A stretch of 64,000 nt of DNA. It comes from Niabella sp. GTDB taxonomy: Bacteria > Bacteroidota > Bacteroidia > Chitinophagales > Chitinophagaceae. The stretch is from contig JAGIAT010000001.1 in NCBI GenBank assembly GCA_017744715.1, positions 744,001 through 808,000 on the forward strand, read 5' to 3'. A program made the position numbers and the translations under genes. Under the pieces are notes generated by a model. That model saw only the letters and a list, made by a program, of their open reading frames with translations. It did no database searches and was not told the origin of the DNA. Numbering within the stretch: the stretch's first letter is position 1; each line of letters begins with the position of its first letter. Positions 1-7,725 of this stretch are shown here, one piece after another.

Positions 1-479
1 GCGGAAAACCGCTCAGATCCGGTAGCAACGGCCGTAGCGGCATCACCGGTTTTTACCGACATATATGCATATTTCAATGCGTGCATGCCTGCACAGCATA
101 CGCCGGCCGGGGATACCACTTCAATGGAACCCAGCTCCGGCAACCATCCATGCACCATCACGGCATGTGAAGGCATCATCTGGTCCGGCGACGAGGTGCC
201 GCAGGAAAGTACATCCACCTGTTTCATGCCTTCCCGGTCCTGCTTAAACAATTCCTTAATGGCCTCTGCCGTTAACTGGGCATTGGTATGCGTGATCTTT
301 CCACCTTTTTCCAGCGCATAATAGCGGTTGGTAATGGCGTTGTTTCTCAAAACAATTCGTCTGGATTTGGATGGTTTTCCATTAATATAGCCCAGGTATT
401 CCTCCATTTCGTCGTTCGATACCGGGTTGTTGGGGAAATAATGAGCAGTACGGTTAATATAAACGTCGTTCAGATTCAT
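1..479 (-). CDS. darB: DarB-like 3-oxoacyl-ACP synthase III (partial, 3' end missing)
   Basis: Only the N-terminal 159 codons are present; the gene runs off the left edge. Translated leftward from the ATG at 479 it begins MNLNDVYINRTAHYFPNNPV and has the beta-ketoacyl-ACP synthase III (FabH) fold pattern, with a likely active-site cysteine in the stretch VSPAGVCCAGMHALKYA (about residues 121-137). In the DarB family this enzyme supplies and condenses a beta-ketoacyl thioester for dialkylresorcinol synthesis. The identification rests on the cysteine motif and on darA lying directly upstream, the known darA-darB order in flexirubin/dialkylresorcinol clusters. A generic FabH is the alternative, but housekeeping fabH would not be expected beside darA. 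Confidence 0.75.
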   Translation of the reverse strand, partial: MNLNDVYINRTAHYFPNNPVSNDEMEEYLGYINGKPSKSRRIVLRNNAITNRYYALEKGGKITHTNAQLTAEAIKELFKQDREGMKQVDVLSCGTSSPDQMMPSHAVMVHGWLPELGSIEVVSPAGVCCAGMHALKYAYMSVKTGDAATAVATGSERFS

Positions 480-585
480 AATGTTTTTTAATCATTTATT
501 TTTTATGGGCCCGGCTGCAGAAACACCTTTCAGCTTCCTTGCGTCGCACCCTTCAACTATAGTGCTGTTATTGATCAATGAGCGA

Positions 586-1503
586 TTAAATCTTTTCCCT
601 CCATTCCACACCTGCGTAGTAGTCCATTTGCCGCCGGACCTTCCGTTGGCTGAACGGGCGCACCAGGATCAAATCTACTAATAAAATAATAGGAGATGCA
701 ATCAGCAATGCTACCGCAAGATAATATTTATAGGCTACAAGTATTTTTTTTCTGTTTTGGGGGTGTTTATTAATAATAGCGACCCATTTTTTGAATATTT
801 TCCCGGCTTTGCGCTCAATGTACATCAGGGAATATTTGACCTCCACCGCTTTTTGACCTACCAGTTCCGGCTGCAATCCCTGCCAGTTGCCGGATTGCAG
901 ATAGCGGTTTACGGTGGCTCCAAAAACAGCCGCGTGAACAATGTCTTCCTGCGCCACACCCGGCTTGGGAAAAATACCCCATTTACGGTCTTTTCTGCCC
1001 GTGCCCAGCCAGTGAAAAATGGTAAAATAGCTGAGGTGGTTCAGGTGCCGGTCAAACAACGCAATATTGCCTACCAGTTGGGCCCCGGCTTCCTGGAGTA
1101 ATTTCTTGTTCTTTTCCTGGGCGTTGATCCACATGTTGCGGCAACCGCAAATGGTGATCAAAGGCGTGTCTTTTATCAATGCCTTGAATGCGGCATCCTG
1201 TAAAATGGAATTGGTCGGGATGCTGGGCGACAGGTTCCAGGGTTGCCAGGCCAGCACCACCAGGTCGTATTGCTGCCGGGGCACCGACCAGGGTTTCAGC
1301 GCTGTGGGGATCACATCCACCGATTCCGGAACCGTATCGAAAAATGCAGGAATACTCCAGGGAAAGGGAAACGAATGCTGTGTTTGCACCTGCAAAAAAT
1401 CGACCGAAACACCGTCCGCAAGCAACGGCTGCAAAAAAGAATCCAGGATCTCCTTTGTTTGCCCGGATTGTGTAAAATAAACCGCTAATACATGCTTGCT
1501 CAT
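586..1503 (-). CDS. darA: DarA-like dialkylresorcinol condensing enzyme
   Basis: 305 residues. The N-terminus VLAVYFTQSGQTKEIL resembles a flavodoxin-like nucleotide loop (T-x-S-G-x-T), and the strands LVVLAWQPWNLSPSIP and PLITICGCRNMW fit a flavodoxin-type Rossmann core. A hydrophobic segment near the C-terminus (about residues 256-283, VALLIASPIILLVDLILVRP) suggests membrane attachment. This architecture and length match the Bacteroidota DarA family, which condenses two acyl intermediates to the dialkylcyclohexanedione precursor of dialkylresorcinols and flexirubin pigments. Together with darB, 107 bp downstream, and a small secreted protein 10 nt upstream it forms a leftward operon. The product of the pathway in this strain is inferred, not shown. 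Confidence 0.75.
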   Translation of the reverse strand: MSKHVLAVYFTQSGQTKEILDSFLQPLLADGVSVDFLQVQTQHSFPFPWSIPAFFDTVPESVDVIPTALKPWSVPRQQYDLVVLAWQPWNLSPSIPTNSILQDAAFKALIKDTPLITICGCRNMWINAQEKNKKLLQEAGAQLVGNIALFDRHLNHLSYFTIFHWLGTGRKDRKWGIFPKPGVAQEDIVHAAVFGATVNRYLQSGNWQGLQPELVGQKAVEVKYSLMYIERKAGKIFKKWVAIINKHPQNRKKILVAYKYYLAVALLIASPIILLVDLILVRPFSQRKVRRQMDYYAGVEWREKI

Positions 1504-1513
1504 ACACCTGAAA

Positions 1514-1996
1514 TTATAAAAGGCCCGACAGTGATTTTGATTTCTTGCTGTAACTTTTTACGCTTTGCTGGGTAACAGCGGGCAGCGAGGCAAACTGATC
1601 CCGGATCATTTTGCTGTCTTCCGTAATGTTTTTGGAATATCCCAATGATTTGGGGGCATTTTCCTGGATCATTAAACGCAGGAAACGGTATTCCGCCTCT
1701 TTGGGGTTGGCTTTAATAACCGATTCCAGTTTTTTATGCCCCTGCTTAAAAATGGACAGCTTTTTGGCAGGTACGGTAACCAGTCCTGCCTTCCGCATTT
1801 CAAGCGCGCCAATAAAAGCCGGGGCTTCGGCAGCCGTGGTATAATCAGCTACCTGGCTGATCTGTGCATCAATGGTCTTGACCGAACTGCTGGCCAGCGC
1901 AGTATAAAATGCTGTCTTTGATTGCGCCGTAACAGTATTGATGGTCAGGAGCAAAAACCCGATCGTTCCAATAAATGTTAAAAACCGCTTCGTCAT
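1514..1996 (-). CDS. Small secreted helical protein of unknown function
   Basis: 160 residues. The protein starts MTKRFLTFIGTIGFLLLTIN and has a typical signal peptide ending near VTAQ. The mature part is lysine-rich and probably helical, with no motif I recognise. The ATG at 1996 is preferred over a TTG at 2011 because a -7 box, TACTTTTG, lies on this strand at 2016-2009 and the TTG would fall inside it. The stop codon is 10 nt from the darA start, so this is probably the first gene of the darA-darB operon. A role in pigment or lipid export is only a guess from context. Confidence 0.7.
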   Translation of the reverse strand: MTKRFLTFIGTIGFLLLTINTVTAQSKTAFYTALASSSVKTIDAQISQVADYTTAAEAPAFIGALEMRKAGLVTVPAKKLSIFKQGHKKLESVIKANPKEAEYRFLRLMIQENAPKSLGYSKNITEDSKMIRDQFASLPAVTQQSVKSYSKKSKSLSGLL

Positions 1997-2008
1997 AAAT
2001 AAAGTTTG

Positions 2009-2016
2009 CAAAAGTA
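2009..2016 (-). promoter_or_regulatory. -7 box TACTTTTG for the 1996-1514/darA/darB operon
   Basis: This is a perfect match to the Bacteroidota -7 consensus TAnnTTTG, ending 12 nt before the ATG at 1996. It implies a very short leader. No clear -33 TTG element is seen. Confidence 0.55.
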
Positions 2017-2380
2017 ACGGATTATTTGAGAGTAAAGCCAGCTTTTACAGGGATTTCGTCGCCGGTTCGATACTTTCTATTTCTGTTGTCCTTTTAAGGA
2101 TGAAATTAAAGAAACCGTAGTTGTTTGATGTATTTTTTTAAATTGTTAAAACTCCCGTAAACCGGCATTGAAAAAGTTGATTTTAAACAAGTTGCCTTGG
2201 AAAAACAGGATTTAAGTATCTTGCCGGTGTTTTGGAGGTGCATCGGCATCTGTTTCAAAGAAGGCCCCATCTTTTTTTAAATTCTTTAATGAAGCATCCT
2301 CCTGCCTGATAAGAAAATCTTAAAATCCGTCATTTTTTTTAAACTTATCAAAATATGACCATTATTATTCAAAAATGAGT

Positions 2381-2388
2381 TACTTTTG
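2381..2388 (+). promoter_or_regulatory. -7 box TACTTTTG for rpsP-rimM
   Basis: A perfect TAnnTTTG match about 64 nt upstream of the rpsP ATG, preceded by AT-rich sequence. It predicts a leader of roughly 55-60 nt. Confidence 0.55.
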
Positions 2389-2451
2389 GTGCCCCATATG
2401 AGGTGTATGGGAATTAATTTTTTTTGTTAAAGCCTTAAATTTCTATTTAAA

Positions 2452-2907
2452 ATGGCAGCTAAGATTAGATTGCAAAGACATGGGTCAAAGAAGAGACCCT
2501 TCTACTTTATCGTAGTAGCGGACGCTAGAAGCCCCCGTGATGGTAAATTCATCCAAAAATTAGGTACGTACAACCCTCTGACTATTCCTGCTACAATTGA
2601 ACTGGATCGTCAGAAAGCACTGGAATGGCTGAATAAAGGAGCTACTCCTACAGACACCGTGCGTCGTATTTTAAGTTTTAAAGGTGTATTATACCTGAAA
2701 CACTTATTACGTGGTGTAAAACTGGGACTGTTTGATGAAGCTGCTGCGATGCAGAAATTCACCGCCTGGAGTGCAGAGCATGACGAGCAAATTAAAAAAC
2801 GTACTGCAAAAGCGATTGAAGAAAGAAAAGCTAAACGCAGAGTGGCCAGCGCTGCTCCGCGCAGAACTGCTGCTCCTGAAGCAAACGCTGAAGGCAACGG
2901 AGAATAA
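2452..2907 (+). CDS. rpsP: 30S ribosomal protein S16
   Basis: 151 residues. The S16 core spans about residues 1-80: [19 protein letters not shown] at the start, then [20 protein letters not shown]. It binds 16S rRNA during 30S assembly. The C-terminal 70 residues, rich in Lys, Ala and Glu, are an extension beyond the roughly 80-90 residue proteobacterial protein; such tails are usual in Bacteroidota S16. rimM follows 74 nt downstream, beyond a strong hairpin. The call is secure. Confidence 0.97.
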   Translation: MAAKIRLQRHGSKKRPFYFIVVADARSPRDGKFIQKLGTYNPLTIPATIELDRQKALEWLNKGATPTDTVRRILSFKGVLYLKHLLRGVKLGLFDEAAAMQKFTAWSAEHDEQIKKRTAKAIEERKAKRRVASAAPRRTAAPEANAEGNGE

Positions 2908-2931
2908 TAGTAGAAAAATGATTCTTAAAAT

Positions 2932-2960
2932 AAAAAGCGGCTCCGGGCCGCTTTTTATTT
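2932..2960 (+). terminator. Rho-independent terminator/attenuator between rpsP and rimM
   Basis: A 10-bp perfect stem, AAAAAGCGGC (2932-2941) with GCCGCTTTTT (2947-2956), has a 5-nt loop and runs into ATTTATT. It sits only 25 nt before the rimM GTG, so rimM expression must come from read-through or from a promoter overlapping the hairpin. Confidence 0.75.
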
Positions 2961-2981
2961 ATTCGACAACCGGGTATAACA

Positions 2982-3503
2982 GTGAAACAGGAAGACTATA
3001 TCAGCATTGGAAAAATTGCGGGTGTTTACGGGCTTAAAGGAGAGGTGATCCTCCAGCATGCGTTGGGTGATACATCGTTTGACGGCCTGCAGCAGCTGTT
3101 TATTAAAGACGCCACAGGAAGCTTCTTACCCTGGTTTGTGGAAGGCGTGCGCAAAAAAAATGAAGAAGAAGCTTATCTGAAACTGGAGGAAGTACAAACA
3201 CCCGAAGCGGCAAAACCGCTGTTGCGTAAAGAAGTATGGTTCAGTGGGGCCGACTTTAAACGCTATGCCAGCAAAAAAGCACCCATCAGCCTCCTGGGCT
3301 ACACGGTAAAAGATGGAAAGCAGGTATTGGGCGTTATCCAGGAAATCATTGAACAGCCGCACCAGGTGCTTTGCCGGCTAACGGTGCGGGGCAAAGAAGT
3401 GCTGATTCCGCTGCATGAGGAAAGCCTGAAAAAGGTAGACCATCAGTACCGCAATATCACCGTAAAACTGCCGGACGGGCTGCTGGAGATTTACCTTGGT
3501 TAA
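2982..3503 (+). CDS. rimM: 16S rRNA processing/ribosome maturation factor RimM
   Basis: 173 residues from a GTG start. The N-terminal RimM barrel begins YISIGKIAGVYGLKGEV, and the C-terminal PRC-barrel-like half includes LIPLHEESLKKVDH near residues 140-155. RimM binds S19 and helps 30S head maturation. Its position after rpsP is conserved across bacteria. The GTG is chosen because it directly precedes the conserved first strand. The stop overlaps the stop of the convergent gene by 4 nt around a TTAA. Confidence 0.93.
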   Translation: MKQEDYISIGKIAGVYGLKGEVILQHALGDTSFDGLQQLFIKDATGSFLPWFVEGVRKKNEEEAYLKLEEVQTPEAAKPLLRKEVWFSGADFKRYASKKAPISLLGYTVKDGKQVLGVIQEIIEQPHQVLCRLTVRGKEVLIPLHEESLKKVDHQYRNITVKLPDGLLEIYLG

Positions 3504-5236
3504 AAACCGGCGACCACCTTTGCAAGCCGCGCATACCCTTCCTCATTGGGATGCAGACCGTCTGTAAATAAGGTTTCATTAATTTTTCCGGAGGGCAGCA
3601 ACAACTGTTTCCCCGGGTCGGCAAAGATGAACCGGCCTTTTTTGGCAACGGCCTGTAACTGTTTATTGAGGGATGCGATCCGGGCTTCCGTATTTCGTCT
3701 TGGAAAAATACCCACCAGTTTTATGTTCGCCTGTGGCTGCCGCTGCCGGATCTGCTGCAGCAAAAAATCCAGACCGCTCACAATATCGGCATCCGTATTG
3801 CCTCCGATATTATTGGTGCCAATCATCAGCACGATGTTCTTTGCCGTATAGCCATCCAGTTCTCCATGATACACCCGCCACAACACATTTTCAATACGGT
3901 CCCAGCCAAAGCCCATATTCCGGAAATTGCTTAGGTACTGGTTCCAGCTTTTTTCGCCTCTTGCAATATGGGCCCTGGGTTCACCGCCCCAGTAATGGGT
4001 AATGGAGTTACCGATGATGACCTGTACCGGTGGCTGGTCCTGGTTTAACAGCAGCTCCTGCGCGTGTCTTTTTTTCCATTCATATCCACCGGCTTCCCTG
4101 CGCTGGCTTACCGGCCTGGTGGTTCCGGTTTTTCCTTCGGGCATTTTCAGCAGGGTACGCAGCACCGGTTCGTACGCATCTGCATAGGCCTGCATGCCCA
4201 GGTCGTTAGGATGCACATAGTCTACCGTACCATCTGCCGGAAACCGGATGGAATCCCGTGTAAGATAGTACAGGTCCCGCACTCCCTGCTTTTTCAGTTC
4301 GGTGTAAGCTTTCCACTGTGTGGCATTCAGCCGCTGCCATACCGCCGCCCGCGTAGAATCGGTTTGATCGTTGAAATACCCGATATGATCTGTAAGCAGG
4401 ATAGGGGCTTTATGATTTTTACGGATGGCTTTTACACCGTAAAGCACCCGGTCATATACTTCCTCCTGCGACAGCGCTCCCATATTGGGGAGGCAGTCAA
4501 ACACATAAGCGGCGGCCTCCTGCTCATTGATCAGGTCTACCACGGCTTTTTCAAACGGGCCGTTCCCGGAAAATGCAAGATTGACCACCGGGTAATCGAG
4601 CTTGCGTGATAGGATATTCGTCCAGCCCATGGCCGGCCGGGATGCACATCCGCCCTGGGCGATGGAGGTTCCGTAAACAATTACCGGTTTTTCCTTTAAC
4701 ACGGGAATGAACTCGAAGTACGCTGCCTCGGGTACGCCGATTTCCATCCATTTTACGCTATTATAAAGCGGCAGGAACAGCCGGTATTCAAATCCTTTTT
4801 TATGATAACGGCTGGGGAAAAGATGCTGATACTGGTACCGTACCGTGTCGGAAAAGTCATAGGAACCCCAGGCCCGTTTCCAGTTGCCGTCTTCATCAAT
4901 AGCATAGAGGTCTACACCCGAAACACCTGTAGCGGGCATATGATTCATGGCAAAGGGGCCGGCTACGCTGTAACGGATTGTGATTTCCGGTGCATTGGTA
5001 TAAAAATGAATGCTGAGGCCTGCCGCATTTTTTGAAAGATTCCACACGGCCTTACGTACCCCTTTCTCGGCCCGTTCCGGTAAGCGGGTAAACGACCTGC
5101 CGATCTCGTTCGTCCAGCCCTGGTTCTGGATCACCGCTGCTTCCGCCTTCAGCGGGTTGTACCAGCGGGTTTGGGCTTGCAGGCCGGTAATAGACAGGAG
5201 CAGCAAAAACGCAACTGTAAATTGTATCTGTTTCAT
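3500..5236 (-). CDS. Secreted two-domain SGNH/GDSL hydrolase
   Basis: 578 residues from the ATG at 5236, which begins a clean signal peptide (MKQIQFTVAFLLLLSITGLQAQ, cleaved after QA). A beta-rich N-terminal domain carries the GxDLY signature (GVSGVDLYAI). A first SGNH domain has the serine block VVYGTSIAQGG near residues 185-195 and an HPND block. A second SGNH domain in the last 190 residues has VIIGNSITHYWGG, MIGTNNIGG and DGLHPNEEGY, all four SGNH blocks being visible. It resembles GDSL_2/GDSL_3 carbohydrate esterases, probably removing acyl groups from polysaccharides in the periplasm or outside the cell. Substrate unknown. Two catalytic modules in one chain is less usual. Confidence 0.82.
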   Translation of the reverse strand: MKQIQFTVAFLLLLSITGLQAQTRWYNPLKAEAAVIQNQGWTNEIGRSFTRLPERAEKGVRKAVWNLSKNAAGLSIHFYTNAPEITIRYSVAGPFAMNHMPATGVSGVDLYAIDEDGNWKRAWGSYDFSDTVRYQYQHLFPSRYHKKGFEYRLFLPLYNSVKWMEIGVPEAAYFEFIPVLKEKPVIVYGTSIAQGGCASRPAMGWTNILSRKLDYPVVNLAFSGNGPFEKAVVDLINEQEAAAYVFDCLPNMGALSQEEVYDRVLYGVKAIRKNHKAPILLTDHIGYFNDQTDSTRAAVWQRLNATQWKAYTELKKQGVRDLYYLTRDSIRFPADGTVDYVHPNDLGMQAYADAYEPVLRTLLKMPEGKTGTTRPVSQRREAGGYEWKKRHAQELLLNQDQPPVQVIIGNSITHYWGGEPRAHIARGEKSWNQYLSNFRNMGFGWDRIENVLWRVYHGELDGYTAKNIVLMIGTNNIGGNTDADIVSGLDFLLQQIRQRQPQANIKLVGIFPRRNTEARIASLNKQLQAVAKKGRFIFADPGKQLLLPSGKINETLFTDGLHPNEEGYARLAKVVAGF

Positions 5237-5372
5237 GTATGAAAATGGATTATATGCAGCAATGATCATTCTTATTCGGAGCGGCATCGGTCATAAAGAT
5301 AAATCCGGCCGGCGAAACTAAAAAGTTTGACTACCTTGCAGCAGTTTTTAACAGCGCTCTGAAATAACCACT

Positions 5373-5840
5373 ATGAAGAAAACAGATTTGATCGCACAGC
5401 ATTTGAACGATGTACACCTGGGAAATAACTGGACCAGCGTAGCCATTACCGATACCATTCGCGATATTGACTGGAAGGAAGCATTTGCACCGGTGCCATT
5501 TTCACCCAATACCATCGCCTCGTTACTCAACCATATAGCCTACTGGAACGGGATCGTGGCGGAACGGGGCAGGGGAATTGTACCGGAAATAGCCGGGCAT
5601 AACGGGTTTGCCATAAAAGAAGCCTCGCCGGAATACTGGGAGGCATTGAAGAACGGATTGTTCCGGTCGGCAGAAGCACTGGCGGAGGTGATCCGCAGGT
5701 TTGACGAAGATAAACTGGAGGCGCTCATATTGCCCGGGCATTCCAGCGCCTATAAAAATTTTCAGGGACAGGTGGAGCATGTACATTACCACCTGGGGCA
5801 GATCCTGATGATCAAAAAATACCTGCGGTACGCCGGTTAA
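5373..5840 (+). CDS. DinB/YfiT-fold protein
   Basis: 155 residues. A four-helix DinB-superfamily pattern is visible: LLNHIAYWNGIVAE near residues 49-62 and EHVHYHLGQILMIKKYL at the C-terminus, each supplying histidines for a metal site. Members are metal-dependent thiol transferases or of unknown activity. They are unrelated to DNA polymerase IV, also called dinB, which lies 430 bp downstream by coincidence. The stop overlaps the stop of the convergent lipoprotein gene by 4 nt. Confidence 0.75.
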   Translation: MKKTDLIAQHLNDVHLGNNWTSVAITDTIRDIDWKEAFAPVPFSPNTIASLLNHIAYWNGIVAERGRGIVPEIAGHNGFAIKEASPEYWEALKNGLFRSAEALAEVIRRFDEDKLEALILPGHSSAYKNFQGQVEHVHYHLGQILMIKKYLRYAG

Positions 5841-6172
5841 AAATCTCTGCAGGTTGCCAGGATCTTTATATCTTTTACTTCCTTCCAATCTGCTACCCGG
5901 ACCGTATCTCCCTTGCAGGTTAAACCGTATTCGGGTGGCGCCACGCTGCAGGCAGTGCAGCTGATACTGGTATAATAGAGCACGGTACCTCTGTAAACAC
6001 CTTTTCCAAGATAATGGTTGAATTCGGGACTGCAGCTGGATAATGGCATCCATGCATTACGGACCTTTACGATCCAGTCCTGGTCGCAGTTTTTGGTGCC
6101 GCTCTTGTGGCAGGCAGATAATAAACTAAACGCCGTTAAGGCGCTTATCAGCAAATAGAACCTGGAGCTCAT
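5837..6172 (-). CDS. Small cysteine-rich lipoprotein, unknown function
   Basis: 111 residues. The signal peptide ends in the lipobox LLSAC (Cys21). The mature part holds six further cysteines (in NCDQDW, SSCSPEF, SCTACS, TCKG and TCRD), suggesting disulfides in the periplasm or on the surface. No family recognised. It is transcribed toward the DinB-fold gene with overlapping stops. Confidence 0.6.
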   Translation of the reverse strand: MSSRFYLLISALTAFSLLSACHKSGTKNCDQDWIVKVRNAWMPLSSCSPEFNHYLGKGVYRGTVLYYTSISCTACSVAPPEYGLTCKGDTVRVADWKEVKDIKILATCRDF

Positions 6173-6260
6173 ATGACATCATTTGAAATGTATAACGAAA
6201 AGAAAACAGGCCTTGCAACAGAACGGTAAATAAAATATATGTGTAGTGGAGTCTGGTTTT

Positions 6261-6268
6261 TAACTTTG
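6261..6268 (+). promoter_or_regulatory. -7 box TAACTTTG for DNA polymerase IV
   Basis: A perfect TAnnTTTG match ending only 5 nt before the GTG start of dinB. The transcript should begin at or within a few bases of the start codon. Confidence 0.6.
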
Positions 6269-6273
6269 AGGAA

Positions 6274-7446
6274 GTGACAGACCAGAAATCATATATCGTT
6301 CATTTTGATCTTGACTCATTTTTTGTGGCGGTAGAGATCCTGCTGAACCCGGCATTGAAGGGGAAGGCCGTAATTGTAGGCGGCTCGGCCAACCGGGGTG
6401 TGGTATCTACCTGCAGCTATGAGGCCCGCAAATACGGGGTGCATTCTGCAATGCCGATGCAACGCGCTATGCGGCTTTGTCCGCATGCCATAGTGCTGAA
6501 AGGCAACTACGAAAAATACGGGTACTATTCAAAACTGGTTACAGACATCATTGCATCAAAAGTGCCCCTGTATCAGAAGGCTTCCATCGATGAGTTTTAT
6601 TGTGATCTTACGGGTATGGACCGGTTCTTTGGCGTAAGCCAGTATGCGCGCCAGTTGCGGGAATACATCATTAAGGAAACCAGCCTGCCCATTTCCTGTG
6701 GATTATCGTCTGCAAAATTTATCAGCAAAATGGCCACCAACGAAGCCAAACCCAATGGCTTTTTAGAGATCCCACACGGAAAGGAAAAGGCGTTTTTATG
6801 GCCGCTGGGTATTGAAAAGATCAATGGCGTGGGCAAGCAAACAGAGTTGCGGCTCCGGAAGCTGGGGCTACACACCATTAAAGACATTGCGCTTACTCCC
6901 AAAGATCTTCTCATAAGCCAATTGGGTAAATGGGGTGAAGATCTTTGGCTCAAATCCCAGGGTATTGGCAGCGGGGAAGTAGAGGGCCGCTGGGATCAGA
7001 AAAGCATGAGCCATGAAACCACCTTTCATGAGAATCAAACGGACGTAGAATTCCTGCATAAAAAACTGATTGCACTTACGGAGCGGAATGCCTACGACCT
7101 GCGGCAGGATAATAAGCTAACCGGCTGTATTACCGTAAAGATCCGGTACAGCGATTTTGAAACCACCAACAGGCAGGAGTCGATGGCATACACGGCCCTC
7201 GACGATGAACTGATTGAAAAAGCAAAAGCGATCTTTGATAAGTTTTACCAGAAAGGCCGCCCGGTGCGCCTTATCGGCGTGCGTTTCAGCCAGTTGGCAG
7301 ATGATGGCATGCAGATGGATTTGTTCAACCGCCAGGATGAAAAGCTTAACTTATACAAAGCGGTAGATGCCATCAAGAACCGGTTTGGAAAAGAGGCCGT
7401 TTCCAAAGCCGTTACCCGGAAGGCGCCGTCTGCGGATAAAAAATGA
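6274..7446 (+). CDS. dinB: DNA polymerase IV (Y family)
   Basis: 390 residues from a GTG. The catalytic palm is intact: HFDLDSFF with Asp12 and Asp14, the steric/fingers stretch CSYEARKYGVHSAMP, and ASIDEFYCDL with Asp106-Glu107. Helix-hairpin-helix and little-finger domains follow. QMDLF at residues 347-351 fits a sliding-clamp binding motif, set inside rather than at the very C-terminus. The enzyme performs error-prone translesion synthesis. A later start would remove the first beta strand, so the GTG is needed. No LexA box is recognised upstream. Confidence 0.93.
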   Translation: MTDQKSYIVHFDLDSFFVAVEILLNPALKGKAVIVGGSANRGVVSTCSYEARKYGVHSAMPMQRAMRLCPHAIVLKGNYEKYGYYSKLVTDIIASKVPLYQKASIDEFYCDLTGMDRFFGVSQYARQLREYIIKETSLPISCGLSSAKFISKMATNEAKPNGFLEIPHGKEKAFLWPLGIEKINGVGKQTELRLRKLGLHTIKDIALTPKDLLISQLGKWGEDLWLKSQGIGSGEVEGRWDQKSMSHETTFHENQTDVEFLHKKLIALTERNAYDLRQDNKLTGCITVKIRYSDFETTNRQESMAYTALDDELIEKAKAIFDKFYQKGRPVRLIGVRFSQLADDGMQMDLFNRQDEKLNLYKAVDAIKNRFGKEAVSKAVTRKAPSADKK

Positions 7447-7486
7447 TTTTATTCCGGGGATTCTTTTCCTTTTAACAGCTTTACCC

Positions 7487-7494
7487 TATATTTG
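7487..7494 (+). promoter_or_regulatory. -7 box TATATTTG for the SRP RNA
   Basis: A perfect TAnnTTTG match 5 nt before the predicted 5' end of ffs. Confidence 0.65.
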
Positions 7495-7499
7495 CGCCC

Positions 7500-7594
7500 G
7501 GCAGGTCTCATACGGCCAGCTCCTACTGAATCTCCCCAGGGTCGGAAGACAGCAAGGATAGGTGGTTGTAGCGGCGCGATGTGAGTAGCCTGCC
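7500..7594 (+). ncRNA. ffs: Small bacterial signal recognition particle RNA (4.5S type)
   Basis: About 95 nt. The ends pair (GGCAGG at 7500-7505 with CCTGCC at 7589-7594). The conserved domain IV tip is present as CCCCAGGGTCGGAAGACAGC (about 7534-7553), with the GGAAG tetraloop region and the asymmetric bulge, followed by AAGGATAGGT. It is the RNA scaffold that binds Ffh and directs nascent membrane proteins to FtsY. It is preceded by a perfect -7 box and followed by a T tract (7595-7602) that ends transcription. Confidence 0.9.
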
Positions 7595-7725
7595 TTTTTT
7601 TTCTCTCTCTAATTTACCTAATTTTACAACTGGTTTTTGAATTTGATTTCAATGTTACAATTGAAATCTTGCGGCCTATACGGATAGCAAGGAGTATTTA
7701 TTTTTTAATATAAAATCAGTTTGCA

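Larger units (their letters stand above)
1997..2451. other. Divergent intergenic region upstream of rpsP
   Basis: About 450 nt of AT-rich sequence between the leftward darA operon and rightward rpsP. It holds the promoters of both and no convincing ORF. No riboswitch or tRNA is seen. An autoregulatory ribosomal-protein leader cannot be excluded, because the stretch is longer than needed for two promoters. Confidence 0.5.

Noticed and set aside
5373..7446. Functional link between the DinB-fold protein and DNA polymerase IV (dinB)
   Set aside because: The shared name is historical; the proteins are unrelated and in separate transcription units.
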